Positions 8,372 to 21,997 are shown, numbered from the stretch's first letter. The stretch: 64,000 nt of DNA from Myxococcales bacterium (GCA_016794525.1 JAEUJY010000033.1:39656-103655), one strand, 5' to 3'. Translations and numbers: made by a program. The notes: a model not told the origin generated them from the sequence alone.

Positions 8372-9556
8372 TCAGGCGAGGCCGGCGCGGCGATCGCGCG
8401 TCGCCCAGTAGCGGCGCACGTACCACGGGCGATCGTCGGCGACCGGCGCGGCCGCGCTGGCCGCCAGCCAGCGCTCGACCAGCGCGCGGTGCTCGGCGAA
8501 CGCCGCGGCCGGCGCCGGCCGCGCGGCCAGCCACCGGCGCTCGACCGCGTCGCGCTCGGCGGCGATCGTCGCGCACCACGCCGCGTCGCCGATCACCCGG
8601 CGGTGCAGGCGCTCGTGCTGCCACCACAGGCCGCGGTCGGCGCGATCGCGCGGCGGCGGCCCCAGCTCGAGCGGCGCGTCGACGTCGACCGGCTTGAACA
8701 GCGACAGGCACGGCGCCGCGGTCGCGGTGATCCAGTGGCGCGCGCCAGCCGGCGTGAGCTCCGCCACCCACGACGCCGTGGTCTGCGACGCCGCCACCAG
8801 CCCGCCGGCGTGCATGCACGGCGCCGCCATCGCGCCGTGGTGCCAGCGGTAGCGCGGCCGGCCGCCCTCGCCGCCGTCGCCGTGATCGCGCAGCGCCGCG
8901 AACAGGTCGCCGACGCCGCGGGCGCCGCGGGCCGCGGCCAGCGTGCACGCCTGCCGCCGATCGGCCGCCGCCACCCACGACCGCACGCGATCGCGGTGGC
9001 CGCGCAGCGCCGGCAGGGTCAGCGCGTTGGAGATCGTCGCGGCGTCGGTCACCGCCTGCACCGCGACCGCGCGTCCGGCGGTCTCGACGACGAACGCCCC
9101 GCGCGGGTCGGCGACGAGGAAGCTCGCGTGGTAGGTGAAGCCGGGGTGCTCGTGGCCGCAGCCGCCGCCCTGGCCGTGGCGCGCGACCAGGTCCTCGATC
9201 ACCGCCACCGCCTCGGCCGCGGTGGCGCCGCGCTCGAGCCCGAGCCGCACCAGGTCCATGCCGGTGAGCCCGTCGGCGCGGAACGGCTGATCGGTGAACA
9301 CCGCCTCGTTGCCGATCACCACGCCGTGCGCGTTGGCCCCCATCTCGGCGCCCCACAGCCAGAACGGCCGCGACAGCAGGACCGCGTGGGTGTGCGCGAC
9401 CTGCGGGATCGTCACGTGGGTGCAGCGCAGCGGGGCGCCCGCGACGTGATCGCGCGCCGGTCGCCACGTCGGCACCTGTGCCTCGTTGGGGTCGCGGTCG
9501 GAGTTCTTGGCGAACCACACGCGCCCGGGCGCGATCGTCACCAGCGTGTCGCACAT
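8372..9556 (-). CDS. Secernin-like Ntn hydrolase (peptidase C69/U34 family)
   Basis: A 394-residue enzyme starting MCDTLV. In this family the cysteine at position 2 becomes the N-terminal nucleophile after removal of Met. The family motif WFAKNSDRDPNEAQ follows at once. This places it with the C69 dipeptidases and secernins, which hydrolyse amide bonds; the true substrate is unknown. GGCGHEHPGFTYHASFLVADP and GNEAVFTDQPF are further family-like segments. The position of Cys2 fixes the start. It diverges from the amine oxidase gene with 51 bp between starts. Confidence 0.85.
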   Translation of the reverse strand: MCDTLVTIAPGRVWFAKNSDRDPNEAQVPTWRPARDHVAGAPLRCTHVTIPQVAHTHAVLLSRPFWLWGAEMGANAHGVVIGNEAVFTDQPFRADGLTGMDLVRLGLERGATAAEAVAVIEDLVARHGQGGGCGHEHPGFTYHASFLVADPRGAFVVETAGRAVAVQAVTDAATISNALTLPALRGHRDRVRSWVAAADRRQACTLAAARGARGVGDLFAALRDHGDGGEGGRPRYRWHHGAMAAPCMHAGGLVAASQTTASWVAELTPAGARHWITATAAPCLSLFKPVDVDAPLELGPPPRDRADRGLWWQHERLHRRVIGDAAWCATIAAERDAVERRWLAARPAPAAAFAEHRALVERWLAASAAAPVADDRPWYVRRYWATRDRRAGLA

Positions 9557-9607
9557 CGCCCCGACGATACCTGGCGGCCGGCGCGCGCGCGTGGTGGAGT
9601 CGAGGCG

Positions 9608-10936
9608 ATGAGCGAGCGGACCGACGTGGTGATCATCGGCGCCGGGTTCGCCGGGCTGTCGGCGGCGCGCGCGCTGCGGCGGGCCGGCCGCGCGGCGATC
9701 GTGCTCGAGGCGCGCGACCGCGTCGGCGGCCGGGTCTACACCAGCCAGGCGCCGGGCGGGCCGTGGGTCGACCTCGGCGGGCAGTGGGCCGGCCCGACGC
9801 AGGATCACCTGCTGGCGCTGCTCGCCGAGCAGGGCGCGCGCACCTTCCCGACCTGGACCACCGGCGACAACCTGGTGCTGGTCGACGGCAAGGCCCGGCG
9901 CTACCGCGGCACGATCCCGCGGCTCGGCGTGGCCAGCCTGCTCGACGTCGGCCAGGCGCAGTGGCGGCTCGAGCGGATGGCGCGGCAGGTGCCGCTCGAC
10001 GCGCCGTGGACCGCGCGCCACGCCGAGCGCTGGGACGCGACCACGCTCGGCGCGTGGCTCGCGCGCAACCTGCGCACCACCGTCGCCCGCGACCTGCTCA
10101 CCGCCGGCCTCGAGTCGGTGTTCGCCGCCGAGCTCGGCCAGATGTCGCTCCTGCACGCGCTGTTCTACATCCACAGCGGCCGCGATCTCGACACGCTGTT
10201 CGGCACCACCGACGGCGCCCAGGCCACCCGCGTCGACGGCGGCATGCAGGGCGTGGCCGAGCGGCTGGCCAGCGGGCTCGACGTGCGGCTGGGCTGCGCC
10301 GTCCGGCGCGTCGAGCATGGCGCCGCGGTCACCGTCCACCACGATCGCGGCGCCGTCACCGCCGATCGCGCCATCATCGCCATCCCGCCGCACCTGATCG
10401 CCGCGATCGACTTCACGCCGCGGCTGCCGCCCGAGCGCGCCGCGCTGATCGCGCAGACGCCGATGGGCGCCGTCATCAAGTGCACCGCGATCTACGACCG
10501 CCCGTTCTGGCGCGACGCCGGCCTGTCCGGCCTGTCGCTCTCCGATCGCGGCCCCATCCACGTCGCCTTCGACAACTCGCCGCCCGACGGCAGCTGCGGC
10601 GTGCTGATGGGCTTCGCCGAGGCCGACGCCGCCCGCCGCCTCGGCGCTCTCGACGAAGCCGGCCGCCGCGCCGCCGCCCTGACCTGCTTCGTCCGCGCCT
10701 ACGGCGGCGCCGCCGCCACGCCCCGCGCCTACACCGATCACGTCTGGGAGCACGACCCGTGGTCTGGCGGCTGCTACGGCGCCTTCTGCCCGCCCAACAC
10801 CTGGACCACCGTCGGCCGCGTCATCCGGACTCCCGTCGGCCGCCTGCACTGGGCCGGCACCGAAACCGCCACCCACTGGAGCGGCTACATCGACGGCGCC
10901 ATCTCCTCCGGCCTCCGCGCCGCCGCCGAGGTGTGA
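9608..10936 (+). CDS. Flavin-dependent amine oxidase (NAD(P)/FAD-dependent)
   Basis: A 442-residue flavoenzyme of the monoamine oxidase family. The N-terminus has the Rossmann dinucleotide motif [17 protein letters not shown] followed by [12 protein letters not shown] and the [11 protein letters not shown] segment of amine oxidases. The C-terminal [19 protein letters not shown] is the FAD-binding region. It oxidises an amine to an imine with peroxide formation; the substrate is unknown. The start ATG is at 9608, two residues before the fold. No signal peptide, so cytoplasmic. Confidence 0.93.
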   Translation: MSERTDVVIIGAGFAGLSAARALRRAGRAAIVLEARDRVGGRVYTSQAPGGPWVDLGGQWAGPTQDHLLALLAEQGARTFPTWTTGDNLVLVDGKARRYRGTIPRLGVASLLDVGQAQWRLERMARQVPLDAPWTARHAERWDATTLGAWLARNLRTTVARDLLTAGLESVFAAELGQMSLLHALFYIHSGRDLDTLFGTTDGAQATRVDGGMQGVAERLASGLDVRLGCAVRRVEHGAAVTVHHDRGAVTADRAIIAIPPHLIAAIDFTPRLPPERAALIAQTPMGAVIKCTAIYDRPFWRDAGLSGLSLSDRGPIHVAFDNSPPDGSCGVLMGFAEADAARRLGALDEAGRRAAALTCFVRAYGGAAATPRAYTDHVWEHDPWSGGCYGAFCPPNTWTTVGRVIRTPVGRLHWAGTETATHWSGYIDGAISSGLRAAAEV

Positions 10937-10939
10937 CCC

Positions 10940-12106
10940 TCAGGCGGGCTCGTCGCCTTCGGCCTTCCGATACGGCCCATACTCCGCGAGCTCCGCCATC
11001 TGCCGCGCCACCGCCCGCCGCTCGCGTCCCAGGAACTCCTCGATCGCCGCCGCGAACCCCTCGTGCCTCAACCAGTGCGCCGAGTAGGTCGGGCTCGGAT
11101 CGAAGCCGCGCACCAGCTTGTGATCGCCCTGCGCCCCGGCCTCGAACAGCGGCAGGCCGCGCGCGATGCAGCGCTCGATCCCCGCGTAGTACGCGGTCTC
11201 GAAGTGCAGGCAGTCGAGCTCGACGTCGCTGCCCCAGTAGCGGCCGTACAGGCCCTGCGGGGTCTCGAAGAACAGCGCGCCCGCCGCCGGGCGATCACCG
11301 ACGGTGACCTCGGCGATCCAGGTCGCCTCGGGCAGCTCGGCCGCGACGCGGTGGAAGAACCCGGGCCGCAGGTAGTCGTGGCCGCCGTGCTCCTCGGTGG
11401 TGGCGCGGTACCAGCGATCCATCCGGTCGAGCTGCGCGGTCGTGAGCTCGCCGCCGGGCACCCAGGTCAGCCGCTCGATCGCCGCGTGGACGCGCGCGCG
11501 CTCCTTGCGCAGCTGCTTGCGCTTGCGCGACGCCAGCGCGCCGAGGAAGCCGTCGAAGCTCGCGTAGCCGCGGTTGTGCCAGTGGTACTGGAAGCTCGCC
11601 CGCGCCAGGAACCCGTGCTCGGCCAGCAGCGCCTGCTCGTCGTCGGTGCAGAACAGCCAGTGGATCGACGAGCAGCCCGCGTCGTCGGCCACCGCCCGCA
11701 CCGCGGCGATCAAGGCGGCGGCGGTGCGCGCGCGATCGCAGCCGGGCGCGAGCAAGATCCGGCGGCCGGTGGCCGGCGTGATCGGCGCGGCGATCACCAG
11801 CTTCGGGTAGTAGTCGAGCCCGGCGCGCTCGGCCGCGCCCGCCCACGCCCAGTCGAAGATGTACTCGCCGTACGAGTGCTGCTTGACGAACGCGGCGACC
11901 GCGCCCTGGAGCCGGCCGCCCGCCTCGGCCAGCAGGTACACCGGCCGCCAGCCCGAGCGCTTGCCGATCGAGCCTGACGACTCGAGCGCCGTCAGGAAGC
12001 CGTGGCGCAAGAAGGGCGACGGCCCATGGTCCAGCGCGTCCCAGGCGGCGCGATCGACGCCTTCGATGGAAGTCACCCCCCGCACCGCCAAGTCCGTGCT
12101 AGCCAT
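10940..12106 (-). CDS. GNAT-fold acyltransferase, DUF482/COG3146 type
   Basis: A 388-residue protein of the peptidoglycan-biosynthesis-linked COG3146 family (FemAB-like double GNAT fold). Supporting segments are [49 protein letters not shown] and [18 protein letters not shown], which recur across this family. Its reaction is not established. I chose ATG 12106; a TTG eight codons upstream (12130) is possible but less likely. It converges with the amine oxidase gene with only 3 bp between stops. Confidence 0.87.
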   Translation of the reverse strand: MASTDLAVRGVTSIEGVDRAAWDALDHGPSPFLRHGFLTALESSGSIGKRSGWRPVYLLAEAGGRLQGAVAAFVKQHSYGEYIFDWAWAGAAERAGLDYYPKLVIAAPITPATGRRILLAPGCDRARTAAALIAAVRAVADDAGCSSIHWLFCTDDEQALLAEHGFLARASFQYHWHNRGYASFDGFLGALASRKRKQLRKERARVHAAIERLTWVPGGELTTAQLDRMDRWYRATTEEHGGHDYLRPGFFHRVAAELPEATWIAEVTVGDRPAAGALFFETPQGLYGRYWGSDVELDCLHFETAYYAGIERCIARGLPLFEAGAQGDHKLVRGFDPSPTYSAHWLRHEGFAAAIEEFLGRERRAVARQMAELAEYGPYRKAEGDEPA

Positions 12107-12166
12107 CACCAGCACCTGAAATTCGCGCAAACGTTGCGCCCCATGCCTTGAGCCGGAGTTGTCTCC

Positions 12167-13096
12167 ATGAGCCTCGCACCAGAGCTTCGCCAGAAGATCG
12201 AATCACTCATCGCGTCCGACGCGGTGGTCCTGTTCATGAAGGGTAGCCGTAACTTTCCCCAGTGCGGCTTCTCCGCCAGCGTGGTCCAGATCCTCGACAC
12301 CATGCTGCCGAACTACACCACCGTCAACGTGCTGGCCGACGCGGCCATCCGCGACGGCATCAAGGCGTTCTCGGACTGGCCGACGATCCCGCAGCTGTAC
12401 GTCAAGGGCGAGTTCGTCGGCGGCTCCGACATCGTGCGCCAGCTCCACGCCTCGGGCGAGCTGGCCACGCGGCTCGGCGATCTCGCCGCACCGGCCGCGC
12501 CGCCGGCGGTGACCGTCACCCCGCGCGCCGCCGAGGTCCTGCGCGGCGCGCTGGCCGACGCCGGCGCCGAGGACGTCATCCACCTGTCGATCGACGCGCG
12601 CTTCGACCACGGCCTCGACGTCGGCCCGCGCGAGGCCACCTCGCTGACCGTCGTGACCAACGGCATCACCGTCCAGCTCGACGCCGCCAGCGCCCGCCGC
12701 GCGGCCGGCGTGGTGATCGACTACGTCGAGGGCCCCGGCGGCGCCGGCTTCAAGATCGAGAACCCCAACCGCCCCGCCGCGGTGAAGGCGATCCCGCCCA
12801 AGGAGCTCAAGGCGCTCCTCGACGGCGGCCAGGTCAAGCACCTCTACGACGTCCGCACCCCCGGCGAGCGCGCCACCGCCACCATCGCCGGCTCGACGCT
12901 GCTCGACGACACCGCCGCCGCCGCCATCGAGAAGCTCGACAAGTCGACCCCGATCGCCTTCTTCTGCCACCACGGCGGCCGCAGCCAGAACGCCGCCGAG
13001 CACTTCCTGCAGCAGGGCTTCCGCACCGTCTACAACCTCGCCGGCGGCATCGACGCCTGGTCGGTGCAGATCGATCCCACCGTCAAGCGGTACTGA
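12167..13096 (+). CDS. Monothiol glutaredoxin - HesB-like - rhodanese fusion
   Basis: A 309-residue three-part protein. Residues 1-105 are a Grx4-type monothiol glutaredoxin with the CGFS motif at C33 and [19 protein letters not shown], which binds glutathione and a 2Fe-2S cluster. Residues 113-205 look like an A-type (IscA/HesB) carrier domain: [11 protein letters not shown] at its start and GFKIENPN at its end. However, the three cluster cysteines of that family are absent. Residues 213-305 are a rhodanese domain with the active loop CHHGGRS (C267). Known parts point to Fe-S cluster or sulfur handling. It diverges from the DUF482 gene; a double hairpin follows the stop. Confidence 0.93.
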   Translation: MSLAPELRQKIESLIASDAVVLFMKGSRNFPQCGFSASVVQILDTMLPNYTTVNVLADAAIRDGIKAFSDWPTIPQLYVKGEFVGGSDIVRQLHASGELATRLGDLAAPAAPPAVTVTPRAAEVLRGALADAGAEDVIHLSIDARFDHGLDVGPREATSLTVVTNGITVQLDAASARRAAGVVIDYVEGPGGAGFKIENPNRPAAVKAIPPKELKALLDGGQVKHLYDVRTPGERATATIAGSTLLDDTAAAAIEKLDKSTPIAFFCHHGGRSQNAAEHFLQQGFRTVYNLAGGIDAWSVQIDPTVKRY

Positions 13097-13102
13097 ATTG
13101 CA

Positions 13103-13153
13103 GGGAGGTTTCTCGCGAAACCTCCCCTCGATCCCGGCAAAGCCGGGATCGAG
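13103..13153. terminator. Two adjacent perfect hairpins after the glutaredoxin gene
   Basis: First stem 13103-13112 / 13117-13126 (10 bp, loop TCGC). Second stem 13127-13138 / 13142-13153 (12 bp, loop AAA). They abut with no gap, 6 bases after the stop codon. There is no T-run, so if they terminate transcription it is not by the classic intrinsic pattern. Confidence 0.7.
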
Positions 13154-13296
13154 CCTCCCCTCCAAGACGGCGGTCCGCAGGCCTCCCGGGTGAAGCGAGA
13201 CGGCCGGGCGGGTTGCGCCGCGTGAACCAGCCACGCGCGCGCCGCGGGAAGCGCGCGGCCTCCCGTTCGGGCGGCCGCCATGCCATCGTCGGGGCC

Positions 13297-14453
13297 ATGC
13301 GGTCGCTCCCGGTCCTCGCCGTGCTGCTCGGCGCCGGCGTGGCCGCCGCCGCGCCCGGCGACCGCGCGCCGCCGCCCGCCTCGCCGCCACCGCCGGTCGA
13401 GGTCATCGGCGGCAGCGACGTCCCCGCGGGCCAGTGGCGCGACGTCGCCGCGGTCCTGTCGAACCGCCAGCAGTACTGCACCGGCGTGCTGATCGCGCCC
13501 CGGGTCGTCCTCACCGCCGATCACTGCCGCGACGTCGCCGCCGACCAGGTGCTGCTCGGCACCAACTCGCTGGCCCGGCCCAGCGCCGGCGAGTTCGTCG
13601 GCATCGCGTCGATCGTCCCCGGCCCCGGCGCGTTCGACGTCGCGCTGCTCTTGCTCGATCGCGACGCCAGCGTCGCGCCGCGCCGCCTCGCCACCGGCTG
13701 GGCGCGGACCGGCATCGTCGACGGCGCGCCGGTCGAGCTGGTCGGCTACGGCGCGATCGACCCCAGCGGCAGCGAGTTCGTCGACGCGCTGCGCGCCGCG
13801 CGCACGACGATCACCGACGCCACCTGCGCGCGCGCGAGCGGCTGCGAGCCGACCGTGCAGCCCGCCGGCGAGCTCGGCGCGGGCGGCGGCGGCGTCGACA
13901 CCTGCCCCGGCGACTCCGGCGGGCCGATCTACCTGCTCGACGCCCGCGGCCCGCTGGTCGCCGGCATCACGTCGCGCAGCTACGACGACGCGACCGTCGA
14001 CTGCTCCGAGGGCGGCATCTACGTCCGCCCCGATCACCCGACGGTGGTGGGGTGGATCGAGGCGGCGGCCGGGGTCGAGCTCGAGGACGGCCTGCACCCG
14101 CTGCCCGACGCGATCACCGTCGCGCCCGGTACGACGCGGCAGATAACGCTCGACGCCGCCGATCCGTTCGCCGGCGACCACGCCTTCGCGCTGATCGCCG
14201 GGCCGACCACCGGCACCGCGACCCTGACCGAGGCCGGCGCGCTGACGATCACCGCGCCGCGCGATCCCGGCGACGACAGCCTGGTCGTCCAGGCCACCGA
14301 TCGCGCCGATGCGACCCGCACCGCCAAGGTGCGGATCGCGCTCGCGTACCACGAGGACGATGGCGGCTGCTGCTCGACCGGCGATCGTGCCGATCGCGCG
14401 GCGCCGCTGGCGCTCGCGACCCTGGCGCTCGTGCGCCGACGACGGAGAACGGC

Positions 14454-14457
<4 letters not shown>
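13297..14457 (+). CDS. Trypsin-like serine protease with MYXO-CTERM tail
   Basis: A 386-residue secreted S1-family protease. There is a signal peptide (residues 1-19) and a Pro-rich spacer. The mature domain starts near VIGGSDVPAGQW. The catalytic triad is H76 (LTADHC), D114 (FDVALL) and S207 (CPGDSGGP). A C-terminal beta domain follows (about 265-350), then a MYXO-CTERM signal: GGCCSTG, a hydrophobic helix, and RRRRR. Such tails are processed by myxosortases and lead to surface attachment or release. The start at 13297 is chosen for the signal peptide. The stop overlaps the next start (ATGA, 14454-14457). Confidence 0.92.
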
Positions 14458-15107
<650 letters not shown>

Positions 15108-15142
15108 CGGCGCCGCCGGGATCGCCGTGGTAGCGTCCGGCC

Positions 15143-16054
15143 ATGCGCGCGGCATGGTTCGTCGTCGTCCTCTCGATCGCCGGGTGTGTGAGCAGCGGCC
15201 GGTTCGCGCGCCTCGAGCGCCGGATGGCCGCCGCCGAGGCCGCCCAGGCCAAGAGCGAGTTCGAGCTGCGGGCGTCGCTGGCCCGGCTCGAGGCGATGCT
15301 CGGCACGCTGGCCGGCTCGATCGACGGCGCCAGCGACGCCGCCGCCAAGGCCGAGGAGCTGCGGGTGCAGCTCGAGAAGCTCGCCGCCGAGGTCGACGCC
15401 AAGGCCAAGGCCGCCCCGCCGGCGCGCCCCGCGCGCCCGCAGCCCGACCCCGCCAAGGTCTACGGCGTGCCGGTGCTCGGCTTCCCGGTCAAGGGCAAGG
15501 CCACCGCGCTGGTCACGATCGTCCGCGCCGGCGAGTACGCGTGCCCGTTCTGCGAGAAGGTGCGCGGCACGCTCGACCAGATCAGCACGACCTACGGCGA
15601 TCAGGTGCGCATCGTCTACCGCCAGTACGTCGTCCACCCGCAGGTCGCGACCTACGCGTCGCAGGCCGCGTGCGCCGCCAACCACCAGGGCAAGTTCTGG
15701 GACCTCGACAAGCTCCTGTGGGACGAGGCGTTCGCCAAGCGCGAGTTCGAGCCGGCACAGATCGACGCGCTCGCCACCCGCGTCGGCCTGGACATGACCC
15801 GCTACCGCGCCGACCTGACCGCGTGCCAGGCCGAGAACGCCAAGGACATGGCCGAGCTCACCAAGTTCGGCGTCGGCGCCACGCCGGCGTTCTTCATCAA
15901 CGGCCGGTTCCTGTCGGGTGCCCAGCCGTTCCCGGCGTTCGCCCAGCTGATCGACGAGGAGCTGGCCAAGGCCAAGGCCGCGGTCAAGGCCGGGACCAAG
16001 CCGGCGAAGTACTACGAGCAAGAGATCGTCAAGAAGGGCCTGCCGTCGCTGTGA
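15143..16054 (+). CDS. DsbA-family thioredoxin lipoprotein with coiled coil
   Basis: A 303-residue cell-envelope protein. IAGC (C15) is a lipobox. Residues 21-90 are a charged Ala/Glu/Lys-rich coiled coil, then a Pro linker. The thioredoxin fold (about 118-275) carries the redox motif CPFC (C134, C137) and the cis-Pro segment GVGATPAFFINGR. This is the DsbA/DsbG-like arrangement used for disulfide formation or isomerisation of exported proteins. The coiled coil may dimerise it. Preceding spacing of 35 bp after the histone-fold gene. Confidence 0.9.
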   Translation: MRAAWFVVVLSIAGCVSSGRFARLERRMAAAEAAQAKSEFELRASLARLEAMLGTLAGSIDGASDAAAKAEELRVQLEKLAAEVDAKAKAAPPARPARPQPDPAKVYGVPVLGFPVKGKATALVTIVRAGEYACPFCEKVRGTLDQISTTYGDQVRIVYRQYVVHPQVATYASQAACAANHQGKFWDLDKLLWDEAFAKREFEPAQIDALATRVGLDMTRYRADLTACQAENAKDMAELTKFGVGATPAFFINGRFLSGAQPFPAFAQLIDEELAKAKAAVKAGTKPAKYYEQEIVKKGLPSL

Positions 16055-16103
16055 CCGACGCGAGGGATTTGCGCCGCCGCGCGGTTCGGCGCCACAGTCG
16101 GGC

Positions 16104-16979
16104 ATGCGCCGCGCCCTCGCCGTGATCGCCGTGGCCGCCGCCACCGCGGTCGTGGTCGCGGTGGCCGCCGACGACGGCCCGCCGCCGCCCGCGCCGGCCG
16201 CCGCGCCGCTGCCCGCCGCGGTGGCCGCCGGCCACGCGTGGGACCTCGCCACCGGCGCCGGCCCGATCCACGTCTGGGCGCCCGCCGGCTACCACCCCGA
16301 CGGCGCCGCCGTCGTGCTGTACGTCCACGGCTACGACACCGACGTCGACGCCGCGTGGCGCGAGCACCGGCTGCCCGAGCAGTTCGCGCTGGCCGCGGTG
16401 AACGCGGTGTTCATCGCCGCCGAGGCGCCGGCCGGATCGCGGCAGGCGGTGCGCTGGCCGGCGCTCGAGGATCTGCTGGCCGAGGTGTTCGCGGCGATCG
16501 ACCTGCCGCGCCCGACCGGCGCGCTCGTCGCGATCGGCCACAGCGGCGCGTACCGCACGCTCCTGGCGTGGACCGCGGCGCCCGCGCTCGACTGGATCAT
16601 CTCGCTCGACGCCACCTACGGCGAGGTCGACGCGTGGCGCGCGTGGATGGCGGCGTCGCCGGCGCACCACCTGATCTTCGTCGGCGACGACACGGTGCGC
16701 TGGACCGAGGAGCTGGCCCGCGGCCTGGCCGAGGACCTGCCGGGCGCGGTGGTCACCGTCGACGATCTCGCCGAGCTCGACGACGAGCTCGGCCCGGCGC
16801 ACGCCGACGCCCGCGCCATCTACCTGCGCACCGGCGTCGGCCACATGCCGCTGGTGACCGCCGGCCGCGCGATCCCGCGGCTCCTGCGGCTGGCGCCGGT
16901 CGAGGTGCTGGCCGACGCGCCGTGGCGTGCGCCGCTCGGGCTGCCGCCGCTGGCCGTCGACGCGGGGGCCGCGCCGTGA
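16104..16979 (+). CDS. Exported alpha/beta-hydrolase-like protein
   Basis: A 291-residue protein with an N-terminal hydrophobic segment (residues 3-22) serving as signal or anchor, then a Pro-Ala linker. The body has alpha/beta-hydrolase features: VLYVHGYDTDVDAAWREH (oxyanion region), the nucleophile elbow IGHSGAYRTLL, and a late GVGHMPL with the candidate catalytic His. The substrate is unknown; esterase-like is the safest label. Its stop overlaps the next start (GTGA at 16976-16979), so it is coupled to the membrane phosphatase-superfamily gene. Confidence 0.75.
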   Translation: MRRALAVIAVAAATAVVVAVAADDGPPPPAPAAAPLPAAVAAGHAWDLATGAGPIHVWAPAGYHPDGAAVVLYVHGYDTDVDAAWREHRLPEQFALAAVNAVFIAAEAPAGSRQAVRWPALEDLLAEVFAAIDLPRPTGALVAIGHSGAYRTLLAWTAAPALDWIISLDATYGEVDAWRAWMAASPAHHLIFVGDDTVRWTEELARGLAEDLPGAVVTVDDLAELDDELGPAHADARAIYLRTGVGHMPLVTAGRAIPRLLRLAPVEVLADAPWRAPLGLPPLAVDAGAAP

Positions 16980-18356
16980 CGCTCGGCCGCGGCGCGACGC
17001 TCGTCGATCGCCTGATCCGCGTGGCGCTCGGCGTCGCGCTGGTGCTGTTGCTGTGGCCGCTGCGCGACCTGCGCCAGGACGCGATCAACGCGATCGTCGG
17101 CAACGACGCGCCGCCCGGCGCGGCGCCGACGCTGCCCGCCGCCACCGGCGCCGGCCTGCCGCCCGCGGCGCGGACGCGGGTCGTGCTGATCGACGGCGCG
17201 GGCCGCGACACCGCGGCCGGCATGGCGGCGTGGAACGCGGTGTGCGCCCGCGGCCTCGACCTGACGATCGACGTCGGCTTCCCGACGGTGTCGTTGCCGG
17301 TCGAGCTGGCGCTGTGGAGCGGCCTCACCCAGCAGCAGACCGGCGTGCTGTACCACTCGACCGGCAAGCCCGTGCCGCCGCCCGCGGGCGCCATCCCGGC
17401 GCAGGTGCCCGACGCGGTCGCGATCGCCGAGAGCCACCCGTACATCGTCCACTCGCTCGGCTTCCCGCACACGCTGCCGCCGACGCCCGCCAAGACCCTG
17501 CCCGACAAGTGGGCCGACACCTGGGCCGACACCGCGGTCGCCGCGGTCGGCGGCCCGGCGCGGCTGGTGTTCGTGCACGTGCTGCGGGTCGACACCGCCG
17601 GCCACCGCGCCGGCAAGCGCTCGACGGCGTGGCGCGACGCCGCCGCCTCGACCGACGTGATCCTCGGGCGCCTGACCGCCGCCGCGCCCGACGCGCGCTG
17701 GCTGGTGCTGGCCGATCACGATCACCTCGCCGGTGGCGGCCACGGCAGCGAGGACCGCGCGATCCGCGTCGTGCGCGGCTGCCTCGCCGGCCCCGACGTC
17801 GCGGTCGGGCGCGGCGGCCCGATCAGCGTCGTCGACGTGGCCCGGGTGATCGCCGACTCGGTGGGCGCGACCTTGCCGGCGGCCAGCCGCGGCCGCCCGC
17901 TGGGGGCGGCGCTGGCCGCGCCGGTCGACGACGACGACGTGCTGCCGGCGCTGCCCCGGGGCCGCGTGGCGCTGGCGATCGCGCTGCTCCTGGCCGCGCT
18001 GCTGGCGACCGGCTGGGCCGCCGGCGGGCGGCTCGCCGCGGTGCCGTGGTGGTGGCCGGTCGCGCTGATCGCGCTGATGCTGCTCGAGACCACGCCGTCG
18101 CTGTCGACGCCGATGATCTACAAGAAGCAGGGCCTGACGATGGCCAACGCCGCCGCGCCCGGGCTGGCGGTGCTGGCGATCGCGATGACCTTCGAGGTCC
18201 GCCGCGACTGGCGCCGCGCGCTGGTGGCGCAGCTGGCGCTGCCGGTGGCGGCGACGCTCGCGGTGTGGATCGTCACCGGCGCCAGCGGGCTGTGGTTCGG
18301 CGAGCGGGTGTGCCCGGTGGTGCCGCGGTGGAGCGGCTGGCTGCCGCCGCTGACGA

Positions 18357-20483
<2,127 letters not shown>

Positions 20484-20550
20484 CGCGGCGCATCATGCCA
20501 TCGGCGGCGGCGGCTTGCGTCGGCGCCACCGCTCATTGCACCCTGCCGGC

Positions 20551-21291
20551 GTGCTCCGCGTCCTCGCGTGCCTGGCGCTGTGCGCCGGGTCGGCCCACGC
20601 CGACGACGGCGGCCGCGCCGCGGGCGCGACCGGCGGCTACCTGCACACCGCCGGCCTCGACGGCGGCACCGCGGCGGTGTGGTGGCAGGAGCCGCTGGGC
20701 GCCGCGCTGACGATCGACGGCGAGATCGGCGTCGCGATCGCCACCACCAGCACCACCACCGCCGCGACCCTGGCCAACCCGCACGCCCGCGCCCGCTACC
20801 GGCTGGCGCCGACGACCTGGCTCGAGCTCGCGCTGACGTTGCCGGCCGCCAGCCGGCGCGGCGACGGTGGCGCGGTCGCCGCCGCGATGGCCGCGGCCCA
20901 CCGCGCCGATCCCACCGCGTGGCTGCCCCGCGCCACCACGCTGGCCGCCGGCGGCGGGCGCCGCTGGGCCAACCGCCTCGGCGAGCTGTCGGTGGCCGCC
21001 GGCCTGGCGCTGACGCTGCGCACCGACGCCGACGCGCTGCCGCTCGTGCACGTCGATCTCGCCGGCGCGGTCGCGCTGACCGACACCGTCGGGCTGACCG
21101 CCGGCTTCGCGACCACCAGCTACGCGCTGGTCGAGCCGCGCGACGAGACGTTCGTCCACACGCTGGCGCTGGGCGGCCGCTACCGCGACTGCCGCGTCAC
21201 CGTCGACCTCGCGCTCGAGGTCCCGGTCGACGCCCGCGATCGCGCGCTCGACACGCTGATGGCGACCGCGGCCGTCGCGTGGCGGCTGTAG
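20551..21291 (+). CDS. Exported beta-rich protein, probable outer-membrane barrel
   Basis: A 246-residue protein with signal peptide VLRVLACLALCAGSAHA (GTG start at 20551, chosen because it opens the signal). The mature part alternates short amphipathic strands (WWQEPLGAALTIDGEIGVAI, TWLELALTLPA, VHVDLAGAVALTD, FVHTLALGGRYRD), ending in ATAAVAWRL with a terminal hydrophobic residue, as outer-membrane barrels do. I do not recognise a family. It is divergent from the sulfatase-like gene (67 bp between starts). Confidence 0.6.
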   Translation: MLRVLACLALCAGSAHADDGGRAAGATGGYLHTAGLDGGTAAVWWQEPLGAALTIDGEIGVAIATTSTTTAATLANPHARARYRLAPTTWLELALTLPAASRRGDGGAVAAAMAAAHRADPTAWLPRATTLAAGGGRRWANRLGELSVAAGLALTLRTDADALPLVHVDLAGAVALTDTVGLTAGFATTSYALVEPRDETFVHTLALGGRYRDCRVTVDLALEVPVDARDRALDTLMATAAVAWRL

Positions 21292-21370
21292 CGACGCGCG
21301 GCGGGGCGACGCGTCGAGATCAGCCGCCCGGGCGATCGAGGATCACGCGGAGCCGGGGAAGCGAGAATCC

Positions 21371-21406
21371 GGGCACGGGCACGGGCACGGGCACGGGCAC
21401 GGGCAC
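21371..21406. repeat. (GGGCAC)6 hexanucleotide array
   Basis: Six exact copies of GGGCAC in the 154-bp gap between the 3' ends of the outer-membrane-type gene and the convergent response regulator gene. The perfect copy identity suggests recent expansion. Confidence 0.95.
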
Positions 21407-21445
21407 GTTGACGTCGCGACGCCTGCGGCGCCGCTCCGCGACGTG

Positions 21446-21991
21446 CTAGCGGTTCGGCGGGTACTTCTGCAGCTTGCGCTGCAGCGACCGGCGGTGGATG
21501 CCGAGCCGGCGCGCCGCCTCGGAGATGTTGCCGCCGCAGTCCGACAGCACGCGGTTGATGTGCTCCCACTCGGCGCGGGCCAGGCTCGGCGCGCGGTAGT
21601 CGGAGTCGGGCGGCTCGAGCGGCGGCGCCTGGCCGCGGGCGAACGCCGCGAGGATCTCGTCGGCGTCGGCCGGCTTGGCCAGGTAGTAGGTCGCGCCCAG
21701 CCGGACCGCGTCGACCGCGGTGGCGATCGAGCCGTAGCCGGTCAAGACGACGATCTTGGTGTGGGGATCGATCTCGAGCAGCGCCTTGACCAGCTCGAGG
21801 CCGCCCTTGCCGGGCATCTTGAGATCGACCACCGCGAGCTCGGGCGACTCGCCGCGCGCCACCGCGACCGCGCTGTCGAAGTCGTGGGCCGTCGACACCT
21901 CGAAGCCGCGCTCGGTGAAGGCGCGGGCGGTGCGGGTGCGAAAGACCTCGTCGTCGTCGCACAGGAGCAGGGAGGGCTTGGTCTCGGACAT
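21446..21991 (-). CDS. RegA/ActR-like response regulator
   Basis: A 181-residue two-component regulator. The receiver domain has the acidic pocket CDDDE, phosphoacceptor D56 (VVDLKMPG) and the conserved Lys in LAKP. The C-terminal Fis-type helix-turn-helix (NISEAARRLGIHRRSLQRKL) and the short spacer are those of the RegA/PrrA/ActR family. Those proteins control energy and redox genes in proteobacteria. It sits 6 bp downstream of the kinase gene, forming one unit. Confidence 0.93.
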   Translation of the reverse strand: MSETKPSLLLCDDDEVFRTRTARAFTERGFEVSTAHDFDSAVAVARGESPELAVVDLKMPGKGGLELVKALLEIDPHTKIVVLTGYGSIATAVDAVRLGATYYLAKPADADEILAAFARGQAPPLEPPDSDYRAPSLARAEWEHINRVLSDCGGNISEAARRLGIHRRSLQRKLQKYPPNR

Positions 21992-21997
21992 CGCCCC

